Assembly (NCBI GenBank): GCA_029785615.1
Contig: JAFLZH010000001.1
Coordinates: 2,629 to 66,628 of the forward strand
From: Nitrososphaerota archaeon
Lineage (GTDB): Archaea > Thermoproteota > Nitrososphaeria > Nitrososphaerales > Gagatemarchaeaceae
Length of the DNA stretch: 64,000 nucleotides
Direction: 5' to 3'
Shown: in pieces, positions 49,781 to 59,361 of the stretch
Numbering within the stretch: position 1 is the first letter of the stretch
Layout of the letters: every line of letters begins with the position of its first letter
Position numbers and translations under genes: made by a program
Notes under the pieces: generated by a model
The model's database searches: none
What the model was told of the DNA's origin: nothing
The model's input: the letters and a program-made list of their open reading frames with translations, nothing else

Positions 49781-50902
49781 CTGTCTTTCCTCAACAGGTT
49801 TCTCACCCTGTGGATATTCCTGGCGATGGGGATCGGCGTTTCTGCGGGCTACGCGCTCCCTGGCCTCGCCAACGCTCTGAACTCGCTCAGCGTCGGGACA
49901 ACATCGATCCCCATAGCAATCGGTCTGATCTGGATGATGTACCCCCCACTCGCCAGGGTCCGGTACGAGGAGCTGAGAAAGGTGGTGCACGGGAGCGGTT
50001 CCAGGAAGATGCTCTCCTGGTCCCTCGTGCTGAATTGGCTGGTGGGGCCCCTGCTGATGTTCGCCCTGGCCTGGGTGTTCCTGGCCGGCGACCCGGGCCT
50101 AAGGGACGGGCTGATCCTCATCGGCCTGGCGAGGTGCATCGCCATGGTAATAGTCTGGAATGGCCTGGCGCAGGGTGATAGCGAGTGGGCTGCGATACTG
50201 GTTGCTATCAACTCAGTCTTCCAGATACTGTTCTACAGCGTCCTGGCTTACTTTTACATCACGCTCGCCGGATCCTGGATCGCGGGACAGGGGACGGCAG
50301 TAAACATCTCCCTTCTCGCCGTGGCCCAATCCGTTGCGGTCTACCTGGGCATCCCGTTCTTTGGGGGGATGGCGACGAGGTTCTACTTCCTGAGGCGCAA
50401 GGGAAGGGAGTGGTATGAGAAGAAGCTCGTCCCGAAGCTGGCTCCAACATCGCTCCTGGCCCTGCTCTTCACCATCGTAGTCATGTTCTCGCTCAAGGGG
50501 GCGGCAATAGTGACCATACCCTACGACGTCCTTCTGGTCGCGGCCCCGCTTCTCATCTACTTCGTCATCATGTTCTTCGCATCCTTCGCACTGGGGGTAT
50601 ATTCCAAGCTAGACTATCCCAAGACAACTACGCTGGCGTTCACGGCGGCCAGCAATAACTTCGAGCTCGCCATCGCCGTCGCTGTTTCGGTCTTCGGGCT
50701 CGCTTCTGCCGAAGCCTTCGCGACGGTCATCGGGCCGCTAATCGAGGTCCCAGTTATGATCGCCCTTGTGAACGTCGCTTTCTGGCTGCGGAAGAGGTAC
50801 TTCGGCGTGGTGGCCCCCCGCGAAGTGGCTCCGTTGAGCGCAGATGGGAATCCGGGGGCCGAGCCAAGACAAGGGTTCGGCGGAGGGGAGGTGCGACCAT
50901 GA
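49781..50902 (+). CDS. acr3: Arsenite efflux transporter (ACR3 type), apparent CTG start
   Basis: Membrane transporter exporting arsenite. 373 residues with ten spans; the conserved cysteine and neighbours are in [20 protein letters not shown], and the [20 protein letters not shown] block is intact. The ORF track starts at ATG 49826, in the middle of the first span. No ATG, GTG or TTG exists in frame from the upstream stop; CTG at 49781 ([16 protein letters not shown]) fits the family N-terminus and is preceded by GAGGA at 5-nt spacing. Immediately after arsR and overlapping arsC by 4 nt. Confidence 0.88.
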   Translation: MSFLNRFLTLWIFLAMGIGVSAGYALPGLANALNSLSVGTTSIPIAIGLIWMMYPPLARVRYEELRKVVHGSGSRKMLSWSLVLNWLVGPLLMFALAWVFLAGDPGLRDGLILIGLARCIAMVIVWNGLAQGDSEWAAILVAINSVFQILFYSVLAYFYITLAGSWIAGQGTAVNISLLAVAQSVAVYLGIPFFGGMATRFYFLRRKGREWYEKKLVPKLAPTSLLALLFTIVVMFSLKGAAIVTIPYDVLLVAAPLLIYFVIMFFASFALGVYSKLDYPKTTTLAFTAASNNFELAIAVAVSVFGLASAEAFATVIGPLIEVPVMIALVNVAFWLRKRYFGVVAPREVAPLSADGNPGAEPRQGFGGGEVRP

Positions 50903-51324
50903 GAAGTCGTCCAAACCAACTGCGCATACTCTTCGTATGCGTCGAGAACTCGGGCCGGAGCCAGATGGCCGAGGCCTTCGCCCTGCGAGAGGGGCTAATT
51001 GCGGCGAGCGCTGGGACTCTCCCCGCCGAGTCGGTAAACCCCGTGGTGGCGGAGGCGATGGCAGAGAAGGGGTTCAGCCTCTCGTTCAAGAAGCCGAAGA
51101 TGCTGACGACTCAGATGATCAACGAAGCCGACCTGGTCGTTACGATGGGGTGCTCCGTCGAAGAAGCGTGCCCCCGACCAGTGCTGGCCAGGATGCAGAA
51201 GAAACTGGTTGACTGGGCCCTGGAGGACCCGAAGGGGAAACCGCTGTCTGAAGTGAGGAGGATCAGAGATGAGATCGAGCGGCGGGTTGAGGCCCTAGCA
51301 AAGCCCGCAAGCACGGACGAGTGA
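50899..51324 (+). CDS. arsC: Arsenate reductase (low-molecular-weight phosphatase type)
   Basis: Thioredoxin-linked arsenate reductase, making arsenite for export. 141 residues with the P-loop [17 protein letters not shown] (Cys and Arg), the middle Cys in [11 protein letters not shown], and [12 protein letters not shown] near the end, as in ArsC of the Bacillus/Staphylococcus type. The ATG overlaps the ACR3 stop by 4 nt (ATGA). Thioredoxin reductase is encoded at 53.3 kb, a plausible electron source. Confidence 0.93.
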   Translation: MRSRPNQLRILFVCVENSGRSQMAEAFALREGLIAASAGTLPAESVNPVVAEAMAEKGFSLSFKKPKMLTTQMINEADLVVTMGCSVEEACPRPVLARMQKKLVDWALEDPKGKPLSEVRRIRDEIERRVEALAKPASTDE

Positions 51325-51367
51325 CCAGACCAAGGCCATCTTCACACCCCTCTCGCTGTGCCCGGCT

Positions 51368-52132
51368 TCACAGCAGGTTGACAGCGAACCCGAGCGCGAA
51401 TCCCACGAAGACCCCCGCGTAGGCGATGCCCAGCTTGGCTGAGTCTGGCTCCGACAGCAGATGTCTGAGCATCGGGAGGATGACGTAGAGCATGGTCCCT
51501 ATGGCAAGGCCATAGAATGCCAGGTCGAACCCTGTGGCGTTGTAGAAGTACCCTGCTGCCCCTCCGAGGATCGTGGGCGCTCCCCCAATGAACAGCGCCC
51601 CTGCGATCACCCTTCCATTTCCTTCGGTCGCTCCCAAGAAAGAGGAGGCGATGGCGAGCCCTTCCGTCGAGTTCTGTAAGATGAATCCGACCAGTACGAC
51701 CACGGCCGCACCCGTGAGCCCGAAGCCCACGCTCAGGGAGCCGAAGAGGAGCCCCTCGGTCAAGTTCTGAAATGCGATCCCGAGCGCTATGACCATCGCC
51801 AGCTGGGTCGGGGTGAGGGCCGTCTTCCCCCTGCTCCCCGCCGTGAACAGAAACAAGAACCCACCCGCCATCGAGATGGCGAACACGGCGTCGGAGGCGG
51901 GTGAAGAGCCGTAGCCGTAGAGTGAGCCGTCGTACAGCATGCTGGCGGCGTCAAGAAAGACGTCCGCTATCAGAAAGATGAGGATGCCTACCGCCACGGC
52001 GTTGAGGAAGTTTATCCTCTTTCTGCCTTGGTTCTTCTGCATCACCAGCGGCAAGGATAGGAAGATCGAGAATCCGATGACCGCGGAAAGGGCCATCGCC
52101 TCCACGAAGCTGACCACATGGCCCATGGACAT
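51368..52132 (-). CDS. ZIP-family metal transporter with altered metal motifs
   Basis: 254-residue, eight-span protein of the ZIP family. The core motifs normally HNxxEG and HxxPEG read IAFQNLTEGLLFGSL and FILQNSTEGLAIASS, so both histidines of the transport site are Gln and the Pro is Thr. This predicts altered metal selectivity or loss of transport. ATG at 52132 is in the palindrome at 52131-52144; another possible start is the ATG at 52126 or GTG at 52117. Located beside the arsenic cluster but convergent with arsC. Confidence 0.75.
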   Translation of the reverse strand: MSMGHVVSFVEAMALSAVIGFSIFLSLPLVMQKNQGRKRINFLNAVAVGILIFLIADVFLDAASMLYDGSLYGYGSSPASDAVFAISMAGGFLFLFTAGSRGKTALTPTQLAMVIALGIAFQNLTEGLLFGSLSVGFGLTGAAVVVLVGFILQNSTEGLAIASSFLGATEGNGRVIAGALFIGGAPTILGGAAGYFYNATGFDLAFYGLAIGTMLYVILPMLRHLLSEPDSAKLGIAYAGVFVGFALGFAVNLL

Positions 52133-52144
52133 AACATATGTTAT
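52131..52144. promoter_or_regulatory. Palindromic element upstream of the ZIP-like gene
   Basis: ATAACATATGTTAT is a perfect 14-bp palindrome, with a further TTATAAC on the minus strand next to it. It lies at the ZIP start and about 80 nt upstream of the radical SAM gene, and is similar in design to the arsR palindrome although the sequence differs. Confidence 0.45.
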
Positions 52145-52221
52145 AACCATTTGCCATGTCTTTCTCATCGGCGCCCATCGTCTGCAAACCTTAATGCCTG
52201 GAACGCGCATTTGGAACCACA

Positions 52222-53313
52222 ATGTCACCGCAGCCGCGCCTCACGGAGCCATCTGGCAAGGCCGCGGAGCTGTATCGCAATTTACAGGGTGGGAAGGTCC
52301 AGTGCACCGCTTGCGCGAGGCTGTGCCGGATAGGGGAGGGCCAGGTGGGGCTCTGCGGCGTCAGAGGGGTGGTGGGCGGGGTGCTCTACCTCCTGGTCTA
52401 CGGCAGGGTGATGACCGGCCACATCGACCCCATCGAGAAAAAACCCGTAGTCCACTACAAGCCAGGCTCCAAGATATTCTCAATAGCCACCTCAGGGTGT
52501 AACTGGCTCTGCCGCTATTGCCAGAACTATGACATCAGCCAACGAAGGAAGGTCGAGGGGATCGCTGCCGGCCCCGAGGAGCTCGTCTCCCAGGCGGTGG
52601 CCCATGGCTGCGAAGGTATGGCCTACACTTACAACGAGCCCACGATCTTCATGGAGTACGCCCGGGACGTTGGCAGGGCGGCGCGCTCGGCGGGGCTGTT
52701 CAACGTCTTCGTCTCCAACGGCTACGGCACCCCCGAATTAGTCGCCACGATGGATGACTTCCTCGACTGCATCACCGTAGACTTCAAGGGGAGCGGCGAG
52801 ACGAAGTTCGTCCGCAGCTACATCGGCATACCAGATGCGGAGCCGGTGTTCCAGACGCTCCTCGAGATTAAGAGACGCGGGAGGGTGCACGTCGAAATCA
52901 CCGACCTGGTCGTCCCGAATGTCGGGGACTCCCTGGTCGCGGCCGAGAAGCTCTGCCGCTGGATCTACGACAACCTTGGCCCTGACACCCCCATCCACTT
53001 CCTCCGCTTCCACCCGGACTACAAGATGACTGACTTCCCTTCGACCCCCGTGGAGACGCTCGAGAAGCACGTGTCCGTCGGCAGGAGGGCCGGCCTGAAC
53101 TACGTCTACGTGGGCAACGTCCCCGGCCACAGGGATGAGAGCAGCTACTGTCCCGGGTGCGGCGCCGTCCTGGTCAAGCGATATGGTTACGAGATACTGG
53201 AGTACAACCTGGACGTTCAGAACAGGTGCAGGTCGTGCGGCTGCAAGACTCCCATAATGGGGCCCCTCAGCAGGTCCGCCTCGGAGGACAGGTTCGTCCC
53301 CGTAATCAGTTAG
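52222..53313 (+). CDS. amrS: AmmeMemoRadiSam-system radical SAM protein
   Basis: Radical SAM enzyme of unknown product that always goes with Memo and AMMECR1-type proteins (not in this window). 363 residues: N-terminal Cys-rich TACARLCRIGEGQVGLCGVR, the radical SAM cluster CNWLCRYCQN (CxxxCxxC, with ATSG before it), and a C-terminal zinc-ribbon with YCPGCGAVL and NRCRSCGCKTP. Formerly mis-called a pyruvate formate-lyase-activating enzyme. The ATG at 52222 follows CCTTAATG about 28 nt upstream. Convergent with trxB. Confidence 0.88.
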   Translation: MSPQPRLTEPSGKAAELYRNLQGGKVQCTACARLCRIGEGQVGLCGVRGVVGGVLYLLVYGRVMTGHIDPIEKKPVVHYKPGSKIFSIATSGCNWLCRYCQNYDISQRRKVEGIAAGPEELVSQAVAHGCEGMAYTYNEPTIFMEYARDVGRAARSAGLFNVFVSNGYGTPELVATMDDFLDCITVDFKGSGETKFVRSYIGIPDAEPVFQTLLEIKRRGRVHVEITDLVVPNVGDSLVAAEKLCRWIYDNLGPDTPIHFLRFHPDYKMTDFPSTPVETLEKHVSVGRRAGLNYVYVGNVPGHRDESSYCPGCGAVLVKRYGYEILEYNLDVQNRCRSCGCKTPIMGPLSRSASEDRFVPVIS

Positions 53314-54247
53314 GGACCTTTACTTCGAGCTTCTGCTTGACGAACTTCTCGGCGTCAAGGAGCGCCTTGCACCCGTCCGCCGCGGCCGTTATGGCCTGCC
53401 TGTAGCGGAAGTCGTGGACGTCTCCCGCGACGAAGACCCCTGGCACGCTGCTCTCGGTCCCGTTGTGGACAGCCAGGTATCCCTTGGGGTCCAGCTCCAC
53501 TTGCCCTCTGAATATCTCCGTGTTGGGCTCGTAGCCGATGGCGACGAACAGCCCGTCCACCGGCATCTCGGTCTCAGCTCCAGTCTTCAGGTTCTTGACC
53601 CTCACCCCTTCGACCTTCGCCTGCCCGATCACCTCGGTGACCGCCGAGTCCCAGACGAAGCTGATCTTCGGGTTCTCCAGCGCCTCCTTCCTCAGGGCGG
53701 CGCTGGCCCTGAGCCCGTCCCTCCTGTGAATCACCTGCACCGACGACGCGAACTTGGCCAGGAAGGTCGCTTCCTCCATGGCAGTGTCCCCCCCGCCGAC
53801 CACCGCCACCCTCTTCCCCCTGAAGAAGAACCCGTCGCAGACTGCGCAGTTCGACACCCCCTTGCCCATCAGCCTCATCTCTGATTGGAGGTCGAGCCTC
53901 CTCGGGTTTGCTCCGGTTGCTAAGATGACCGCATGCGCCTTCGTCACACCGCCGCTGGTGTAGACCTCAAACGGGTATGTCTTGAAATTGACCTTGACCA
54001 CGTCATCCTGGACGAGCCTCGCTCCGAGCCTCTCCGCCTGTGACTTCATCCTAGATATCAGATCGGGCCCGAGGACGGGGTCGGGGAACCCTGGAAAATT
54101 CTCCACTTCGCTCGTGAGCATCAGCTGACCGCCGTACTTCGTCCCCATGAACACCAGCGGGTCGAGGTCCGCCCGGCACCCATAGATCGCTGCCGTCAGC
54201 CCGGCCGGTCCGGACCCTATGATTACCAGCTTCTCGACGCTCTCCAT
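53306..54247 (-). CDS. trxB: Thioredoxin reductase
   Basis: FAD/NADPH flavoprotein that reduces thioredoxin. 313 residues with the FAD loop VIIGSGPAGLTAAIYGCRADL, the redox pair CAVCDGFFFRG (CxxC), the NADPH loop AVVGGGDTAMEEATFLA and the C-terminal FAD site PGVFVAGDVHDFRYRQAITAAADG. ATG at 54247. It ends 7 nt inside the convergent amrS end. It could supply electrons to ArsC. Confidence 0.95.
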   Translation of the reverse strand: MESVEKLVIIGSGPAGLTAAIYGCRADLDPLVFMGTKYGGQLMLTSEVENFPGFPDPVLGPDLISRMKSQAERLGARLVQDDVVKVNFKTYPFEVYTSGGVTKAHAVILATGANPRRLDLQSEMRLMGKGVSNCAVCDGFFFRGKRVAVVGGGDTAMEEATFLAKFASSVQVIHRRDGLRASAALRKEALENPKISFVWDSAVTEVIGQAKVEGVRVKNLKTGAETEMPVDGLFVAIGYEPNTEIFRGQVELDPKGYLAVHNGTESSVPGVFVAGDVHDFRYRQAITAAADGCKALLDAEKFVKQKLEVKVPN

Positions 54248-54304
54248 GTCCGTGGCTTCCGGGCCCCTTCCGCTTCATAAATCTGCCCCCGGCGGCCGCC
54301 GGCG

Positions 54305-55984
54305 CTAGAGGAGTTTCGCTTCTCTCTGGACCGTGTGGAGCTCGTCCGTGAGCTGATTCAGTGCCCTTTCGAGCCTCTTGGTGTATTGCGGGAGGAGCCT
54401 GTCGTATACCTCCTTCCTCATCTGACGCAGGTAGTACTGCTGATAGAGGTTCAACTTGTCCTTCGCCGCCCTGTCGACCTCGCGCTCCGTGGTCTGAATC
54501 TGGGCCACCACCTCTGAGAACTTCTGACTGGTGGACTTCTGCTTGACCTCATTGAGCCTCTGCAGCGCCCTGTTCCGGAAGGAGTCGAGGCGGCTTCGGA
54601 CCTCGTCGAAGTAGGCCTTGTCCAGCTCGTTCGGGTCCTTGGCTGCAATCTCAGGCCATAGGCCGTTGACCAGGTTGGTCTTCTCGTCGAACGCCTGTAT
54701 CATCGTCGAGGCGAGCTCGGTGGACGTCTCCTCTTCCACGGTTTCTGCCTCTTCACCTGAGACCGTGGTCGCCCTGACAACGAACAGGCCTATCAGCAGG
54801 AGGATGAACGCGACCGAAGCGAACGGGAGCCCCGAGTCCAGGTACCATCCGAGCGAGAGGCCATATGAGAATGACGCCTGGCCGGTATGCCAGGGGGTGA
54901 CGGCGCCGAGGCTCACCGGGGTAGACTTGATGGCATTGGCCCCTTGCTTTAGCGTGAGGTTCAACGAGTACGAGCCTATGAACGCCTGGACAGGTGGCGT
55001 CTCCGGGATGCTGATCGTCACCTTCCCGCCAGATGTGGAATAGTAGCTCGTCCCCAGGGGGTACCTGTAGGTGAGGGTGAACTCCGTCCCTGTCTGGACT
55101 CCGTCAGTCGGGTACCCGACCACGAACGACCTCAGGTCGATGGCCCCTCCTGTGAGGGACATCTTGAACTGATTCTGAAGTACTGGCTCATTGGCAGTTG
55201 CAGTCAGTATCGTCACCTGAGTGGAACTGGGCGCCAGGAGCGAGACGTAGAGGTGTGCAAGAGCTACGGTACCCAGGTTCTCGAACTCAATCATGTCGGT
55301 GACCTCAGGTGTCCCGTTGGGCGCGATGGTTATCGTCCGCTGCGCGTCGACGACCTTGAGCGGGTTGAAGTCCTGCGCCGCGTTGGTCGACACTGCCCTG
55401 ACAGAGGCGTTGGCCGTGGTGGGGGTGACATCTGTCAGCTTGGAGTAGTAGGTGTTGTTGGTCCCAAGGATGCTCGCCTTCAGCCCGGAGGGGGGGGACA
55501 GGAACGAGGTCTGGACCGGCATCTGGACCACGTTCAGCAGGGTCGCTACCTTGGTGCTTATCGAAGGCGAAGACAGGACGCTCACCAAGAGACTCCCATT
55601 CTTCGCGGTCGTGACTACGTTGTTCAAGAGCGCGTTGAGGACGAAACTCGAACTCCCTCCCGCTGGGACTGACCCGCCGCTGCTGACCGTGAACGGTCCT
55701 CCTGCCGACGGCGGCGTCCCCATGGAGAACCCGCTCGTGAGATTGGTCTTCACGACGTCCGATGACAGCGCCCCGAACCCGATGGTCACCGTCGGCACCT
55801 GGACCGCCGACGTGCCGTTATTCGTGAACGTCACTGTCTCATTTATCATAGCGAAACCATACCTGTTCAGGGTGTAGACACTCTTGACGTCGACCCCCGG
55901 CGCCCCCTGAGCGTGGACAGCCCCCTGGATGGGGATGAACGCGAGCATGAGCAGGAGCAGTACGGCTAGCGCGGTGTTTCTCAA
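54305..55984 (-). CDS. Secreted type I membrane protein with cytoplasmic coiled coil
   Basis: 559 residues: signal peptide (MRNTALAVLLLLMLAFIPIQGAVHA), a Ser/Thr/Asn-rich ectodomain with two repeats of an Ig- or sandwich-like design (VDVKSVYTLNRYGFAMINETVTFTNNG and VDAQRTITIAPNGTPEVTDMIEFENLG), a membrane span (LPFASVAFILLLIGLFVVRA) at about residue 415, then an acidic and coiled-coil cytoplasmic tail of ~140 residues. The ectodomain repeats resemble the shape of ribophorin I/OST1, but this is a weak impression. The protein has many N-glycosylation sites (NET, NGT, NLT). Function unknown. Confidence 0.65.
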   Translation of the reverse strand: MRNTALAVLLLLMLAFIPIQGAVHAQGAPGVDVKSVYTLNRYGFAMINETVTFTNNGTSAVQVPTVTIGFGALSSDVVKTNLTSGFSMGTPPSAGGPFTVSSGGSVPAGGSSSFVLNALLNNVVTTAKNGSLLVSVLSSPSISTKVATLLNVVQMPVQTSFLSPPSGLKASILGTNNTYYSKLTDVTPTTANASVRAVSTNAAQDFNPLKVVDAQRTITIAPNGTPEVTDMIEFENLGTVALAHLYVSLLAPSSTQVTILTATANEPVLQNQFKMSLTGGAIDLRSFVVGYPTDGVQTGTEFTLTYRYPLGTSYYSTSGGKVTISIPETPPVQAFIGSYSLNLTLKQGANAIKSTPVSLGAVTPWHTGQASFSYGLSLGWYLDSGLPFASVAFILLLIGLFVVRATTVSGEEAETVEEETSTELASTMIQAFDEKTNLVNGLWPEIAAKDPNELDKAYFDEVRSRLDSFRNRALQRLNEVKQKSTSQKFSEVVAQIQTTEREVDRAAKDKLNLYQQYYLRQMRKEVYDRLLPQYTKRLERALNQLTDELHTVQREAKLL

Positions 55985-56040
55985 GGGACTTTTCCAGCGG
56001 CGCTAGGTTCTTATTTTAAGCGTTTTTTGGCCCCTGAGGA

Positions 56041-57423
56041 ATGAGCGGCGCCCCCCGGCGGCATCCCTTCCTACCGAACCTTGACGGCGAATTCGTGGCT
56101 CGGATGCTCCGGAAGGCTGGCGTGGCCACCCTGGATGACCTCTTCTCGGACATCCCTGACGGCGTGAGGCTCAATCGGCCCCTCCGGATCCCAGAAGGCG
56201 GCTCGGAGTACCAGGTCAGGCGCGACGTTCAGGCCAGGCTCAGCCAGAACAAGACGCCTCCGGGGACCCTCTGCTTCCTGGGGGGCGGGGTCTGGCCCCA
56301 CTACGTCCCCGCGGCCGTGGAGTCCATCACTTCAAGGCAGGAGTTCTACACCAGCTACACCCCGTACCAGGCCGAGGTGAGCCAGGGGATGCTGCAGGCC
56401 CTCTTCGAGTACCAGAGCCTGATGTGCGACCTTCTGGGGATGGAGGCCTGCAACAGCTCGCTCTATGACTGGGCTTCTGCCGCCGGGGAGGCTGTGAGGA
56501 TGGCCGGGAGGGTGACGGGGCGAAGCAGGGTTCTGCTGGGGGCCAACACCGGCCCACAGAGAAGGGCGGTGATCCAGACCTACACCGAGCCGATGGGCAT
56601 GAGGCTCGAGACTGTGGCCTTCGACCGCGCAACAGGACAGGTCGACCAGGACGACCTGAAAAGGAAGCTCTCAGACGACGTCGCCTGCCTCTACTTCGAG
56701 AACCCCAACTACTTCGGGGTCATCGAGGACGAGGCCGCCGATATGGCTTCCATGGCCCGCGGCGCAGGCGCCCTGGCCGTGGCAGGGGTCGACCCCATCT
56801 CCCTGTCGCTGATCAAGGAACCCGGGGCGTACGGGATCGACATAGCTGTCGGGGAGGGGCAGCCGCTCGGCATCCCCCTGAACTACGGGGGGCCGCACCT
56901 TGGGATCTTCGCGGTCAAGGACATCAAGCTGGCCCGGAGCATGCCAGGGAGGCTCATAGGGCTCACGACACCCGCGGCCGACCAGCAGAAGAAGGCGTTC
57001 GCCATGGTCCTGCAGGCGCGCGAGCAGCACATACGACGTGAAGGCGCCATGTCCAACGTTTGCACCAACCAGTCGCTGATGGCCGTAGCCGCGGCAAGCT
57101 ACCTGTCACTTATGGGGCGGGAAGGCTTCCGGAGGCTCGGTGAGACCGTGATCGCCAACTCCCACTTCGCGGCGAAGAGGCTTTCGCGCATTGACGGTGT
57201 CGTCTCGCCACATTTCAAGGGGTCCTACTTCAAGGAGTTCGTCGTCTCATACAAGAACGCGAAGGCGGACGCGGTCTTCAGAAGGCTTGCGAAGAAGGGG
57301 GTGCTCGCGGGCTCTCCCACCCGCATGGAGGTGGGCTCCCAGTCCGGGCTCTACTGTGTCACCGAGGTCCACACCAAGGAAGACATCGAAAGGCTTGCGG
57401 GGGCCCTCGAGGAGGCTGTCTAG
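56041..57423 (+). CDS. gcvPA: Glycine dehydrogenase (decarboxylating) subunit 1
   Basis: N-terminal half of the split P-protein of the glycine cleavage system; it holds no PLP lysine but forms the heterotetramer with subunit 2. 460 residues with YTPYQAEVSQGMLQALFEYQ, SSLYDWASAAGEAVRMA and NYGGPHLGIFAVKD. Start ATG 56041. The gcvPB start is 1 nt after its stop. T-protein, H-protein and lipoamide dehydrogenase are not in the window. Confidence 0.96.
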   Translation: MSGAPRRHPFLPNLDGEFVARMLRKAGVATLDDLFSDIPDGVRLNRPLRIPEGGSEYQVRRDVQARLSQNKTPPGTLCFLGGGVWPHYVPAAVESITSRQEFYTSYTPYQAEVSQGMLQALFEYQSLMCDLLGMEACNSSLYDWASAAGEAVRMAGRVTGRSRVLLGANTGPQRRAVIQTYTEPMGMRLETVAFDRATGQVDQDDLKRKLSDDVACLYFENPNYFGVIEDEAADMASMARGAGALAVAGVDPISLSLIKEPGAYGIDIAVGEGQPLGIPLNYGGPHLGIFAVKDIKLARSMPGRLIGLTTPAADQQKKAFAMVLQAREQHIRREGAMSNVCTNQSLMAVAAASYLSLMGREGFRRLGETVIANSHFAAKRLSRIDGVVSPHFKGSYFKEFVVSYKNAKADAVFRRLAKKGVLAGSPTRMEVGSQSGLYCVTEVHTKEDIERLAGALEEAV

Positions 57424-57424
57424 G

Positions 57425-58900
57425 TTGAAGAAGTTCACGCAGGCGTCCTGGGACGAGCCCCTGATCAAAGAGCTGAGCAGGCCCGGGCGGGTGGGGAACG
57501 AGGTCCCATCCGACCCTGCTGTCCGCTCGAAGTTCAAGGATCCGGCGGCCCTCGTCCCGGAGTCGATGCGGAGGGCCTCGGTCAACCTCCCCGAGCTCTC
57601 TGAGCTCCAGGTCCTGAGGCACTTCAACCGCCTCTCACAGATGAACTTCTCCGTGGAGCTCGGCATGTACCCGCTGGGGAGCTGCACCATGAAGTACAAC
57701 CCCAAGGTCTCCGAGATGATCGCCTCCTCGGACTCGATGAAGGGCGCGCACCCCCTCCAGCCACCCGAGACCGTCCAGGGGATACTCTCGATCTTCTACG
57801 ACCTCGAGCGTGCGCTCAGCGAGGTCACCGGGATGCATCGCTTCTCCCTCTCGACCGCAGCGGGAGCCCAGGGTGAGCTGGCGGGCGTCCTGATGATCCG
57901 CAAGTACCTCAGGGACCACGAGGGGGGCGCCAGGGACGAGATCCTCGTCCCGGACTCGGCCCACGGAACGAACCCTGCAAGCGCTGCCATGGCCGGCTTC
58001 AGGGTGGTGAAGGTGCCGTCGGAACCCGACGGGCAGGTACGGGCGAGCAAGGTGAAGGAACTCGCTTCCGAGAAGACGGCCGGGATGATGTTCACCGTCC
58101 CTAACACCCTCGGGCTCTTCGAGGGCGAAGTGAAGGAGGTGTGCGACGCGGTCCATGGGGCCGGGGGGTTGATGTACTACGACGGCGCCAACATGAACGC
58201 CCTGCTAGGGCGGGCCCGCCCCGGGGACATGGGGTTCGACGTCGTGCATCTGAATCTCCACAAGACCTTCGCCACCCCCCACGGAGGCGGGGGGCCCGGC
58301 GCGGGACCGGTTGGGGCGACCAGGAAGCTGACGGACTACCTCCCAGTACCCGTCGTGACGAAGGGGAAGGGGGGGTACTCCCTGGACTACGGCCTGAGGC
58401 GCTCGATAGGCCCCCTGAAGGGCTTCGTCGGGAACTCCGCGGTCCTCCTCCGCGCCTACGTCTACATCCGCCTCCTGGGCGCGTCAGGATTGAAGGACGT
58501 CTCCTCCATGGCTGTGCTCGCGGCGAATTACCTGTGGAAGAGCCTGGATCCTGAGGCATACCCGGCATCTCACGGGAAGGAGCTGCTCAGGAAGCACGAA
58601 GCCGTGGTCTCGGTCAAGGGCGAGCTCCCGGGGACCGCCATGACCGTTGCAAAGGCGGTCCTCGATCTCGGCATGCACGCGCCGACGGTCTATTTCCCCC
58701 TCATAGTCCATGAGGCGCTCATGATAGAACCCACCGAGTCCGAGCCCGAGGAGATGCTCGACGAATACGCCGCGGCCCTGAACGATATCTATGCGAAGCT
58801 TAAGGACGGTTCCTTGGGTGTCGTGCCCAGGAACACCAGCGTAGGAAGGGTGGACGAGGTCAAGGCATCTCATCCTCTCACCCTGAAAGTCCACTGGTGA
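57425..58900 (+). CDS. gcvPB: Glycine dehydrogenase (decarboxylating) subunit 2
   Basis: Catalytic, PLP-containing half of glycine decarboxylase. 491 residues with ELGMYPLGSCTMKYNPK, SAHGTNPASAAMAGF, YYDGANMNALLG and the Schiff-base lysine in HLNLHKTFATPHGGGGPG. The TTG at 57425 begins MKKFTQASWDEPL right after the subunit 1 stop; the ORF-track start at 57191 lies inside gcvPA and is not used. A translationally coupled pair. Confidence 0.95.
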   Translation: MKKFTQASWDEPLIKELSRPGRVGNEVPSDPAVRSKFKDPAALVPESMRRASVNLPELSELQVLRHFNRLSQMNFSVELGMYPLGSCTMKYNPKVSEMIASSDSMKGAHPLQPPETVQGILSIFYDLERALSEVTGMHRFSLSTAAGAQGELAGVLMIRKYLRDHEGGARDEILVPDSAHGTNPASAAMAGFRVVKVPSEPDGQVRASKVKELASEKTAGMMFTVPNTLGLFEGEVKEVCDAVHGAGGLMYYDGANMNALLGRARPGDMGFDVVHLNLHKTFATPHGGGGPGAGPVGATRKLTDYLPVPVVTKGKGGYSLDYGLRRSIGPLKGFVGNSAVLLRAYVYIRLLGASGLKDVSSMAVLAANYLWKSLDPEAYPASHGKELLRKHEAVVSVKGELPGTAMTVAKAVLDLGMHAPTVYFPLIVHEALMIEPTESEPEEMLDEYAAALNDIYAKLKDGSLGVVPRNTSVGRVDEVKASHPLTLKVHW

Positions 58901-58939
58901 GCCAAAGGCCTTATAGTCTCTAATAACCTGAGTAATTGA

Positions 58940-59230
58940 GTGCCCAGCGAACTCTCCAGGCGGGTCGAAGGCAAGCTCAACGAGCTGATAGACGAGGAGA
59001 CGAAGAGGAAGTTCGGCGAGCTCAACATCGTCACCGACGTGTCAGAGATGGCGACCGGCTCCATCAGGGTGAGATTCCAGCCTCTGTCGGCCTACAGCCC
59101 CATCGCAGTGGACATCGGCCGCAGCATAAGGACCGCGGCCCTCTCTGTTGACGGCGTCCTAACGGTGAAGATCGAGTGCTCGGGGCACATGATGGACGAG
59201 CTGGTCGACCGGCTCGTCAACCAGGACTGA
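58940..59230 (+). CDS. Small MIP18/DUF59-like iron-sulfur assembly protein
   Basis: 96 residues with the pattern SPIAVDIGRSIRTAALSVDGVLTVKIECSGHMMDE, similar to the DUF59 domain, in which a Cys and nearby acids help insert Fe-S clusters. Here the Cys is in IECSGH. The GTG start at 58940 is about 28 nt below CCTTATAGTC. The family assignment is moderate; it may act with the A-type carrier at 31.7 kb. Confidence 0.65.
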   Translation: MPSELSRRVEGKLNELIDEETKRKFGELNIVTDVSEMATGSIRVRFQPLSAYSPIAVDIGRSIRTAALSVDGVLTVKIECSGHMMDELVDRLVNQD

Positions 59231-59361
59231 CCGGCTCCGCGCTACAGACAGGCGGCCCTCAGAGGGGGACGGGCGCGGGGTAAACAAAAACTACACTGTC
59301 GTCAACAATGTTCAGCGATTGGCTTGTTTATGCGGAGTGTGTTGTAGGTCTGCGCTCCGAG

